Shown in pieces: positions 8,385-16,396 of a DNA stretch of 64,000 bases. The notes under the pieces are model-generated. The model was not told the origin of the DNA. It was given only the letters and a program-made list of their open reading frames with translations, and made no database searches. Positions within the stretch are counted from its first letter, which is position 1. Every line of letters starts with the position of its first letter. The translations under genes and the position numbers were made by a program. Source of the DNA: Echinicola strongylocentroti (GTDB taxonomy: Bacteria; Bacteroidota; Bacteroidia; Cytophagales; Cyclobacteriaceae); contig NZ_CP030041.1 in the NCBI RefSeq assembly GCF_003260975.1, positions 5,831,501-5,895,500 on the forward strand. Direction: 5' to 3'.

Positions 8385-11300
8385 ATGATGAAAAATATAC
8401 GAAATAGAGCGTTGTGGACATTTTTTGCCTTTATGATTGCATTTTATGGGTATTCCCAATCCAAGGAAAATATAGGTTCCCCTGATTTTTCTGATTGGTC
8501 AGGTATCCAAGATGTGGAAGGTGGCATAGCAACGATCCAAAATGCCCAAGCTATTTCTTATACCTATGCCCATCAAAACCGGGTTTATTTCCCTGATATA
8601 CAGCGTAATTACTTTGGGGATGCCGCCGATTGGACTGCCTTTTCGGGATTGGCCTTTGACCTATATTTGGGATCTACTTCCCTCACTGAAGTTACGGCGG
8701 TGTTAAAGGTGGACTCCCTCGACTATAAAGAACTAAACCCTGTGAGTACCGCAAAAGTGAATGTGCTGGGAGAAGGTTGGCACAAGGTCTATATCCCGTG
8801 GGACATGTTTGATATTGATGCGGGACAACGGTTGGGGACGCTCTATGCCATTAAGCACGTAAGCTTGTCAGTGAATTCGAATGATAGGACCACACACCAG
8901 ATCCGGAATGTAACGGTCCAAAAAGGAAGAGCCACTTATCTGGAAGGAGGCATCCAAGGTAAATCAGCCAAGGCCGGAGAAAAAGCGATCTATCGATTTG
9001 AAGTGGGCAATTCAACCGACCTGCCGCAGGCAGTCACGCTACGCATCGAGACCATGGGCTGGGAATCCATGAAAGCCAAGTTATCCAACAACATAATTGA
9101 GTTGGCTCCGGGAGAAAGCAAAGAAATGGAGCTGAGCGTTTATATTCCAGACCATCTGCCTGAGGGAATCCGGGAAAAGCAAGTGATCAAAGCCATTGCC
9201 AATGGAATGGGCGAATCCGAAGCGACACTCACCTTTACCACGGCTGTTCAGCTGCCTTTTCCCAATATTGTTTTTACACCTGATAAGTGGCAGGATGTGA
9301 AGGACAAGGTAGCTAACTATGAGTGGGCCAAGGAAGGTTTGGCAGCGTATGAAGAAAAAGCCCAACAATGGAAAGTACCTAAAGGAAATGACTTTTCTGA
9401 TGTGGAAGGATCCTTGTTGGGGAAGTCGGTTTTCAATACGGACGGAAAAGAGATTTTGGACTGTGCCATTGCTTATCAACTTACAGGAAAAGAGGAATAT
9501 GCTGCCAAATGCTTGGCGGTGCTACGACGGCTGACCGATCCAGAAATTGGGTATCCCGCCACCTTGGTAGGTGGTGGAAACTCCTTTGTGGCGGAGGGGA
9601 AATTTTGGCAATCTATTGGTCGGACATATGACCTTATCCGAGGCAGTGAACTTCTCACGCCAAGGGACAGGGAATTGACCGATGAGACATTCAGGCTTTT
9701 TGTGAACCAGACCATTAAGGGAAATAGGCGTGGAGCAATCAGCAATTGGAACATGGCCGAAATTACCGCAGCCCTTTACTGTGCGCTTAATCTCCAAGAT
9801 TGGCACCTCATTGAGCAATTGCTGGAATCTCCTACTGGGGTGTATAAGCACATCGAGCATGGGATAATGAATGATGGCTGGTGGTACGAGTGTGCCGTCG
9901 GGTATAATACTTGGGTAGCCACAGAGCTGTCCGAAATAGCCATTGCCCTGGAGCCTTGGGGGATCAACCTTAAGGACCGACAGTTTCCCATAGGAACCAC
10001 CAAGCACTTTAGCCTACTAGCCAGCAGAAGAGAAGGAGGCTTGATGGGCATGCAGTTTGAAAAATGGGGCAAAATCGAGCGAAACAGTGTAGGCATCAAG
10101 GCGATGTGGGATGCGACCGTCCAATTCCTGGATTATAGAGGAGTGATATTGGCCGTTAATGATGCCGTGGAATCTCAGGTGGCGGGCAAGCCGTACGAAT
10201 TGGCTTATTACCTATACCGAGATCCTGAATATGCAGCTGTGATCAATAGGGGAGACCAGAGGGACTTACTGTATGGGGTGCCCGATTTGCCGGAAGTAAC
10301 TTCTGAGCAAATGAAAAAGTCCACCTATGCCGACAATATGGGAATCGTCCAATTAAGGTCACAAACCAAAGGACGGGAACAACGAGAACAGCTCCAAGCA
10401 TCGCTTCATTATGGATCGCATGGTGGCTACCATGGGCATTTTGATAGGACCAGCCTTGTGAACATGGCCAGGTACGGGCGGAGTTTTTATGGTACCCTGG
10501 CTTACTGGTTTCGTTACCAAAGCTACTTGTACAAATTCTGGAAACAAACCTCCATAAATAAAAACATGGTGGTGGTAGATGAGAAAATGCAATTGCCTGT
10601 AGAGAATTTCAGGACGTTGTTTCATGCTGGTGAAATGATGCAGGCCACCGCGGTGGAAACCAATTCAAAATGGAGCTATGCACCCTATGGCGGGATCCAT
10701 TATAAAGCGGACCAAACTTTTGCAGAGAAAGTATGGGAAGAAGGACGGTCCATTACGATCCCAGAAAATGCCCCGGAATATGGTGCCGTTACGGGATATA
10801 CCGAACCTGTGATGCAGCGAAGGACGATGTTGGTCATGGATGATTATGTGGTGTTGGCTGATTACCTGGAAGGAGAAAAAGAACACCAGTTTGATTGGAT
10901 GCTGCAGGTGAAAGGTTTTAAAGGAATCTACGCCGATAAGGTGAAATATTCGCACCATACCTTTCAAATGAATACCGATCCACTTGGAAGTGCCCAGTTT
11001 ATCACGGATTGTGATTGGTATATCACCGAAGGCACCACCAAAACCCAGTACGAAATGTGCTTCGGTGAAGGTTGCGACAATAGGGGAGTTCGACTGCCAA
11101 ACAGGGCCGACGGCCCATTGAAAATAGATGTTTATAATGCTTGGCCCAGAAAAAACGAAGTGATGATCGGGACATCTACCGAGTCGGTAGGGGTAAATAA
11201 AAAGCTATGGTACACCATTTCGGCAGATGGCGAAGAGGTGGTCAATGATAGTACAGGAGCGTGGATTTTGGGAAGTAAGACTATCGCCCTGGATATTGCT

Positions 11301-11885
11301 GGCAAAAAGCAATTGGAACTGGCATCAAAAACCGAAAGTCGGGTGAACAACAACACCCTGTTTTGGGGAAATGCAAAAGTCATTTTGAGTGATAGTTCAG
11401 AAGTTTTTCTTTCTACCCTTCCCCTTACCTACGAAAACATCTTAATTCCTGACGAAAAGGGCAAAGACTATTACGGCGGCCCTGTCAAAATCCAAGGTGA
11501 ACAGATGGATATGTCCACCCCGGCCATGCCGGAAGACACCAAGGAATGGGGGAAAGTAAAGGTGGATTTGAGCGGTTTGGATGTGGTGAGGTTGGAAGCT
11601 AAGGTAGGTGGTGATTTTCCACTGGGCGACGAGACTTCCAGGTTAAAGAATATGGCGGTAAGAAGCCATGGCAAAAAGGCCAGGTACTTGGCCGTACTGG
11701 AGCCCTACGAAAACGAATCCATGGTCAAAGAGGTCATTGCCAAAAATGAAAATGAATTGGTGGTAAAACTTCTCGATGGCCGCGAACAACACATTACGTT
11801 GTCGGGAATGGAAGAAGGTAATGTCTCGGTAGCAGTCGAGGAATACAAGAACGGAAAACTTATACGGCAAGAAAAAACCAAATAA
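8385..11885 (+). CDS. Multidomain heparinase II/III-type polysaccharide lyase
   Basis: A 1166-residue exported protein (signal peptide to about residue 25). Domain order: a CBM-like beta-sandwich (~30-185), an Ig/NEW3-like domain (~190-290), an alpha/alpha toroid (~295-640), then large beta-sandwich domains. Family-typical active-site segments are NWNMAEITAALYCAL, IMNDGWWYECAVGYNTW and the strongly conserved YGSHGGYHGHFDRTS near residue 676, followed by NMVVVDEK and VLADYLEGEKEHQFDWML. Proteins of this superfamily break uronic acid linkages by beta-elimination. The frameshifted gene at 61692 is a close relative lacking the first CBM-like domain. The next gene, the GH28, begins 3 bp after the stop, so the two are surely co-transcribed. 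I cannot name the PL family by eye; length is well above the usual 600-750 residues because of the added N-terminal domains. Confidence 0.75.
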   Translation: MMKNIRNRALWTFFAFMIAFYGYSQSKENIGSPDFSDWSGIQDVEGGIATIQNAQAISYTYAHQNRVYFPDIQRNYFGDAADWTAFSGLAFDLYLGSTSLTEVTAVLKVDSLDYKELNPVSTAKVNVLGEGWHKVYIPWDMFDIDAGQRLGTLYAIKHVSLSVNSNDRTTHQIRNVTVQKGRATYLEGGIQGKSAKAGEKAIYRFEVGNSTDLPQAVTLRIETMGWESMKAKLSNNIIELAPGESKEMELSVYIPDHLPEGIREKQVIKAIANGMGESEATLTFTTAVQLPFPNIVFTPDKWQDVKDKVANYEWAKEGLAAYEEKAQQWKVPKGNDFSDVEGSLLGKSVFNTDGKEILDCAIAYQLTGKEEYAAKCLAVLRRLTDPEIGYPATLVGGGNSFVAEGKFWQSIGRTYDLIRGSELLTPRDRELTDETFRLFVNQTIKGNRRGAISNWNMAEITAALYCALNLQDWHLIEQLLESPTGVYKHIEHGIMNDGWWYECAVGYNTWVATELSEIAIALEPWGINLKDRQFPIGTTKHFSLLASRREGGLMGMQFEKWGKIERNSVGIKAMWDATVQFLDYRGVILAVNDAVESQVAGKPYELAYYLYRDPEYAAVINRGDQRDLLYGVPDLPEVTSEQMKKSTYADNMGIVQLRSQTKGREQREQLQASLHYGSHGGYHGHFDRTSLVNMARYGRSFYGTLAYWFRYQSYLYKFWKQTSINKNMVVVDEKMQLPVENFRTLFHAGEMMQATAVETNSKWSYAPYGGIHYKADQTFAEKVWEEGRSITIPENAPEYGAVTGYTEPVMQRRTMLVMDDYVVLADYLEGEKEHQFDWMLQVKGFKGIYADKVKYSHHTFQMNTDPLGSAQFITDCDWYITEGTTKTQYEMCFGEGCDNRGVRLPNRADGPLKIDVYNAWPRKNEVMIGTSTESVGVNKKLWYTISADGEEVVNDSTGAWILGSKTIALDIAGKKQLELASKTESRVNNNTLFWGNAKVILSDSSEVFLSTLPLTYENILIPDEKGKDYYGGPVKIQGEQMDMSTPAMPEDTKEWGKVKVDLSGLDVVRLEAKVGGDFPLGDETSRLKNMAVRSHGKKARYLAVLEPYENESMVKEVIAKNENELVVKLLDGREQHITLSGMEEGNVSVAVEEYKNGKLIRQEKTK

Positions 11886-11888
11886 GGA

Positions 11889-13391
11889 ATGTCAATAAGA
11901 AAATTAATAGGGATAGTGAAAGTCATGTTTTTGATCGTGTTGACTTCTTGTGGAGATGAGGCCAAGAAAGTGACCGTATATCCAGCTCCTGATGGAGTGG
12001 CACTGTCTGAGGACTATAATGTAACCGTAGACGGGCAGTCGGTGCCGGTTTACAAGACCAAGATTCCACCGGACAAGCCCATACCACGACTGAACCACTC
12101 CCGTTCGGAATATGGCTATGCTTCTTTGGCATCTTTTGATATGGCAGAGGAAGCAGTGGAGCTTAGTATAACTTATCCAGTAGCGATCGAGGAGGCAAAA
12201 GTCCTGCCTTCATCCTTAGGCATAACACCCCGGATCGAGGGAGACAGGCTGGTATTTAATGTTACCAAACCCGGTAACCTGACCATAGAAATAAATGGTG
12301 ATTGGCACGAGTCCTTGCATGTCTTTGTGAATCCGATGGAGACCGATGTTCCCGATCCGGATGACCCAAATGTGATCTATTTTGGCTCCGGCCTCCACGA
12401 AGTAAGCCATGTCAATGTAAAGGACAGTACCACCGTGTATTTGGCCGGAGGAGCTTATTTAAAGTGTTTATCCGATCCTGAGGAAGAGGACATAGACAGG
12501 CTGATTGGGCATAATAAAACACCGCCGACATTTTTGCTGGAAGGTAAGGGTATTACCCTACGGGGAAGGGGCATTATTGACCAATCGGCTATTCACAAAA
12601 AGGAAAGACGCTATACCATTTTCTCCCAATATTCCGATAATGTGAAGTTGGAAGGGGTGACCATACTGGATCCGAGCCACTGGACAGTGCCGATTCAAGC
12701 CTCAGGAAATATTCATGTAGACAATCTTAAAATCATAGGTTGGCGGGACAATTCCGACGGTGTCGATATTTCCAACAGTCGGGATGTGCTGGTAGAAAAC
12801 TGTTTTATGAGGACGCTCGATGATGCAGTAGTGATCAAGTCCTTTGAGGGAAAAGGTGAAGTACGGAATATCCATACCCGTAAATGTGTGGTATGGAACG
12901 AACTGGCCCATTCTTTTAGCATTGGTGCGGAAGTTCAGGAAGATGTAAGTGATGTGCTTTTTGAAGATTGTGATGTCATCCATGATGTGGGACGAGAGAC
13001 GGCCTTACGTGTGTATCATTGTGACGATGCACTTATTAGTGATGTTACTTTTGAAAATATCCGGGTAGAAGAAGCCCGCAGGTTAATTTCTTGCTGGATA
13101 GGAAAAACACGATGGACCGAATCCGAAGAGCGTGGAAATATCAGAAATGTTACGTTCAAAGACATTAAAGCTATCTCCGCACCCATTGATACCACATTGA
13201 CCGGTTTTCAGGATGGGCCAGACTGGAAGCCGTACATTATTCGGGATCATGCGAGTATGGAATTGACAGGCTTTGATAAAAACCATACCATTGAAGGAGT
13301 GATTTTCGATAATGTGCAGTTGGATGGGGAGATAGTAAGTGCCGATCAGGTAACGATAAATGAATTCGTAAAAGATGTAGCATTCCATTAA
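11889..13391 (+). CDS. GH28-like beta-helix glycosidase, lipoprotein
   Basis: A 500-residue lipoprotein (MSIRKLIGIVKVMFLIVLTSC, lipobox Cys at 21). After a beta domain to about residue 150 it folds as a right-handed beta-helix of the polygalacturonase type. The three GH28 acids are visible: N288-S-D290 (NSDGVDIS), D311 and D312 (LDDAVVIKS). The usual GHG motif is AHS (H341 kept) and the usual RxK is R374-V-Y376, so the outer active site differs from pectinases. It most likely acts exo on an alpha-linked uronic acid or a related sugar in the sulfated substrate, not on pectin. Three bases separate it from the lyase upstream and 51 from the beta-helix gene downstream. The family call is fairly safe; the substrate is inference. 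Confidence 0.75.
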   Translation: MSIRKLIGIVKVMFLIVLTSCGDEAKKVTVYPAPDGVALSEDYNVTVDGQSVPVYKTKIPPDKPIPRLNHSRSEYGYASLASFDMAEEAVELSITYPVAIEEAKVLPSSLGITPRIEGDRLVFNVTKPGNLTIEINGDWHESLHVFVNPMETDVPDPDDPNVIYFGSGLHEVSHVNVKDSTTVYLAGGAYLKCLSDPEEEDIDRLIGHNKTPPTFLLEGKGITLRGRGIIDQSAIHKKERRYTIFSQYSDNVKLEGVTILDPSHWTVPIQASGNIHVDNLKIIGWRDNSDGVDISNSRDVLVENCFMRTLDDAVVIKSFEGKGEVRNIHTRKCVVWNELAHSFSIGAEVQEDVSDVLFEDCDVIHDVGRETALRVYHCDDALISDVTFENIRVEEARRLISCWIGKTRWTESEERGNIRNVTFKDIKAISAPIDTTLTGFQDGPDWKPYIIRDHASMELTGFDKNHTIEGVIFDNVQLDGEIVSADQVTINEFVKDVAFH

Positions 13392-13412
13392 AATGGGATT
13401 TTCTGATTATAT

Positions 13413-13430
13413 AGTAAAAGGTTTTAATTT
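13413..13430 (+). promoter_or_regulatory. Near-palindromic motif, possible operator
   Basis: AGTAAAAGGTTTTAATTT lies 12 bp before the start of the beta-helix gene at 13443. It matches 17 of 18 bases of the motif at 39725-39742, which lies upstream of the 2426-residue paralog. The core TAAAAGGTTTTA (13415-13426) recurs exactly at 51776-51787. This is read directly; a regulatory role is inference, as no cognate regulator is in the window. Confidence 0.35.
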
Positions 13431-13442
13431 TAGATTCAATAT

Positions 13443-14843
13443 ATGCGAACGATAAAAAATACATTGACCGTCCTGTTCTTTTGTTTATGGAGCAGCGGGT
13501 ATTCACAAGAGCTTGTCGGCTCCTTGGACGAATTACTTCCGTATTTGTCCCAAGATGGAGCAGAGGTAACGATAGCACCAGGCACTTATACCATAACAGC
13601 AGCAGATATTGCCGAAGGACGCTACCAAGGCATTACCACTATCCGGAAGCACAAAGGCTATGCATTATTGCTTTTTGAAGGGAATAACAGCACTTATGAT
13701 TTTACAGATGTCACCATTAATGTGGAGACGGCTGGTTTCAGTGATTACGGGGATTTTGATGAGTTTTACGAAGTACAGGTGACAGGCAATGACAACATCA
13801 TAAAAAACCTTACGCTGACTGACGTAGGATCAGTCCATGATTACCCCAAAAGAAGAGCTTGCAATATCGTCATGGACGGCGCCAATAACAGGATTGAAGG
13901 TTTTCATGTCACCACACGGGGATCATTTCCTTATGGTTATGGAGAGTCCTTTGGCAAGGGAGGAAATAATGTGATCGGGCATTATAAACATTCGGCTCTT
14001 TTGGTAAGGGGATATAAAAACCATGTGAAAAATTGTAGCATCATCCATCGGTCTTATGGTCATGCCATCTTTATGCAAGCGGCGGACAAGCCGCTGATAG
14101 AGGGCTGCTATGTGGAAGGCCAGATGCGGTCTACAGATGATATGCTGGAAGAAGAAGGTACGGGGTCAGAAGCGGATAAGGTGGATTTTATGACCTATTT
14201 TGATTATAAGCTTCCTCAAGGCTATATGCTCAGCCTCGGCGAAGAGGGCATACGTGCTTATAATGGCGGAGAAACTATCATAGATGGTGTAGAATATGTC
14301 CGTGGTACTTCTAATCCCACCATCCTAAACTGTACAGTAAAAAACATGCGAGCTGGCGTGACCCTCACCCACGCTACAGGTACCAAGTATGTAGAAGGTT
14401 GTGTGGTAATTGGTTGTGAGCGTGGGTATTGTATAGGATCTGGCGATATAGTGGATTGCTATGCGGACACACAGTATGGGCCAGCCTTGGGCGTAGACTA
14501 TGCCACCGATCATGGAACGAATGCCGAAATAACGCTTTTGCCTTATGACGGCCCTTCCTATAATGGGAGTAAGCATGCTGCTATCATCATTGGGCATGAC
14601 CACTATATTACTTTGAAGGGAGAAGTGCCGGATGCTGACCAAGATTTAAAAATCAACGTTGGTGGAGATAATCGCACCATTGGACTATTAAAAAAGGATG
14701 AAAATTATCCTGCTTCCAATATTGTCCTTCACAATTTGACCGGTTATCCCGTGGTAATGGACGATAACAGTAAAGGCTGTACGGGGATTTCTGTCGGTAG
14801 CGTAACAGATCAAGGAAGGAACAACCATGTGTTTGAAAAATGA
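13443..14843 (+). CDS. Orphan beta-helix family protein, single-domain form
   Basis: A 466-residue exported protein (signal peptide MRTIKNTLTVLFFCLWSSGYSQ) made of one right-handed beta-helix. Homologous domains form residues ~35-480 of the proteins at 39826 and 56768. Conserved blocks are LLFEGNNSTYDFTDV, GSFPYGYGESFGKGG, KHSALLVRG, NCSIIHRSYGHAIFMQAA, RSTDDML, GEEGIRAYNGG and THATGTKYVEGC. Repeated Asp, His, Arg and Tyr in these blocks make a catalytic role (lyase or hydrolase) plausible. I do not recognise the family: it lacks the motifs of PL1, PL6, GH28, GH141 and GH120 that I know. Unlike its two paralogs it has no CBM and no T9SS sorting domain, so it is probably periplasmic and acts on imported oligosaccharides, while the others act on polymer outside. 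That division of labour is inference. Confidence 0.6.
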   Translation: MRTIKNTLTVLFFCLWSSGYSQELVGSLDELLPYLSQDGAEVTIAPGTYTITAADIAEGRYQGITTIRKHKGYALLLFEGNNSTYDFTDVTINVETAGFSDYGDFDEFYEVQVTGNDNIIKNLTLTDVGSVHDYPKRRACNIVMDGANNRIEGFHVTTRGSFPYGYGESFGKGGNNVIGHYKHSALLVRGYKNHVKNCSIIHRSYGHAIFMQAADKPLIEGCYVEGQMRSTDDMLEEEGTGSEADKVDFMTYFDYKLPQGYMLSLGEEGIRAYNGGETIIDGVEYVRGTSNPTILNCTVKNMRAGVTLTHATGTKYVEGCVVIGCERGYCIGSGDIVDCYADTQYGPALGVDYATDHGTNAEITLLPYDGPSYNGSKHAAIIIGHDHYITLKGEVPDADQDLKINVGGDNRTIGLLKKDENYPASNIVLHNLTGYPVVMDDNSKGCTGISVGSVTDQGRNNHVFEK

Positions 14844-14897
14844 TCATAGAGCTAGTTTTGCCCATTTACAAGGGGCTAGGCTGTTAATGAAAAAGAT

Positions 14898-16340
14898 ATG
14901 AAAAAGTATTGTATTTGGTTTCTTTTATTAATTCTTACTATTTCATGTGGCCCAGAAAAAGAGCATAAAAAAAATGTTCTGCTCATTTGTATTGATGATT
15001 TGCGTCCAGAATTAAATTCCTTCGGAGCCACCTATATTAAATCTCCACATATCGATAAGTTGGCTGCAGATGGACGTGCTTTTCATAGGCATTTTGTAAA
15101 CGCTCCAAGTTGTGGCCCTTCTAGGTATACCTTATTGACAGGTCAATATGGACTCCAGTACCGCCGACATTATAACCAACCACTATTTTCGAGGGCGGCA
15201 GAATTTCAGAAGGATGCTGTTTTGGGCGATGCTAGTATGCCAGCGTGGTTTCGGCAAAATGGTTATACAACCGTTTCTGTAGGAAAGGTCTCTCATCACC
15301 CAGGAGGTAGAGGTGGGGAAAATTGGGATAATGATTCCATACCGGAAATGCCCAGTGCATGGGACAGACACTTGATGCCGGTAGGAGATTGGAAGACACC
15401 TCGTGGAGCCATGCATGGACTTGCTTATGGAAAAGTGAGGGAACCCAATCAAAGAGATGTGATAGAATCGGTAGACGGAGGAGACGATAGCTATCCTGAT
15501 GGGCTTATCGCAGAGGAAGGCTTAAGACAACTCGAAGACCTGGCCGCAGCCGATAAGCCATTCTTTTTAGCTATCGGTCTTATTAAACCTCATCTCCCTT
15601 TTGGAGTGCCTAAAGAGTATTTGGATTACTATGAGGGTGTGGACATACCACCTATTCCTCATCCTGAAAAACCAAATGGAAAAACCACTTGGCATGGTTC
15701 CAAGGAATTTATGAATTACAATCGCTGGGGAAAAGATCCTAGAAAAGATGCTGAGTTTGCCATGACTTTAAAAAAATATTATGCGGCCTGTGTGAGTTAT
15801 GCCGACAAGCATGTGGGAGACATTCTGGATAAATTAAAAGAAACTGGGCAAGACCAAAACACCATTGTAGTAGTATGGGGAGATCATGGTTGGCATTTGG
15901 GTGAACATGCAATCTGGGGTAAGCACAGTTTATTCGAAGAGTCGCTGCATTCTCCTTTGATTATTTTTGATCCTGCGATGTCCCAAAAAGGAAAATCCAC
16001 CAATGCGCTTGTAGAGACGTTGGATGTTTTTCCAACACTTTGTGATTTGACACAGATCGGAAAGCCTGAATATTTACAAGGTATATCCCTTTTACCTTTC
16101 ATGAAAGACCCGAGCTCAAAGGGACATTCTGCTCTGGCATATTCATCAGGCGCTACTACTATCAGGACAGATCGGTACAGGTTTACGCAAGATGCAAGCG
16201 GAAATATGGAATTATATGACCATATGGCTGATGAATACGAAATCCAAAATGTCGCTATGGAAAACCCTGTAATGGTGGAGAAATTGAAAAAACTTATCAT
16301 AGATAAGGCAGGAGAAATTGCTTTTGTTTGGGATCCATAA
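14898..16340 (+). CDS. Iduronate-2-sulfatase-like S1 sulfatase, lipoprotein
   Basis: A 480-residue lipoprotein (MKKYCIWFLLLILTISC, lipobox Cys 17). The opening CIDDLRPELNSFGATYIKSPHIDKLA is typical of the iduronate-2-sulfatase branch of S1 (S1_7-like by recall). The formylglycine signature is CGPSR with C72. GKVSHHPGG replaces GKWH, as is usual in this branch, and GLIKPHLPFGVP and WGDHGWHLGEH are also branch-typical. Such enzymes remove 2-O-sulfate from uronic acids, but marine relatives act on other sulfated sugars. Together with the heparinase-type lyases and GH39 it points to a sulfated uronic acid in the substrate. The gene sits between the single-domain beta-helix gene and the first GH95-like gene. 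Confidence 0.85.
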   Translation: MKKYCIWFLLLILTISCGPEKEHKKNVLLICIDDLRPELNSFGATYIKSPHIDKLAADGRAFHRHFVNAPSCGPSRYTLLTGQYGLQYRRHYNQPLFSRAAEFQKDAVLGDASMPAWFRQNGYTTVSVGKVSHHPGGRGGENWDNDSIPEMPSAWDRHLMPVGDWKTPRGAMHGLAYGKVREPNQRDVIESVDGGDDSYPDGLIAEEGLRQLEDLAAADKPFFLAIGLIKPHLPFGVPKEYLDYYEGVDIPPIPHPEKPNGKTTWHGSKEFMNYNRWGKDPRKDAEFAMTLKKYYAACVSYADKHVGDILDKLKETGQDQNTIVVVWGDHGWHLGEHAIWGKHSLFEESLHSPLIIFDPAMSQKGKSTNALVETLDVFPTLCDLTQIGKPEYLQGISLLPFMKDPSSKGHSALAYSSGATTIRTDRYRFTQDASGNMELYDHMADEYEIQNVAMENPVMVEKLKKLIIDKAGEIAFVWDP

Positions 16341-16396
16341 ATGGACATTCAACGATTTGAAGCTGATCATTACAATTATAAAACCTAATAATAAGC

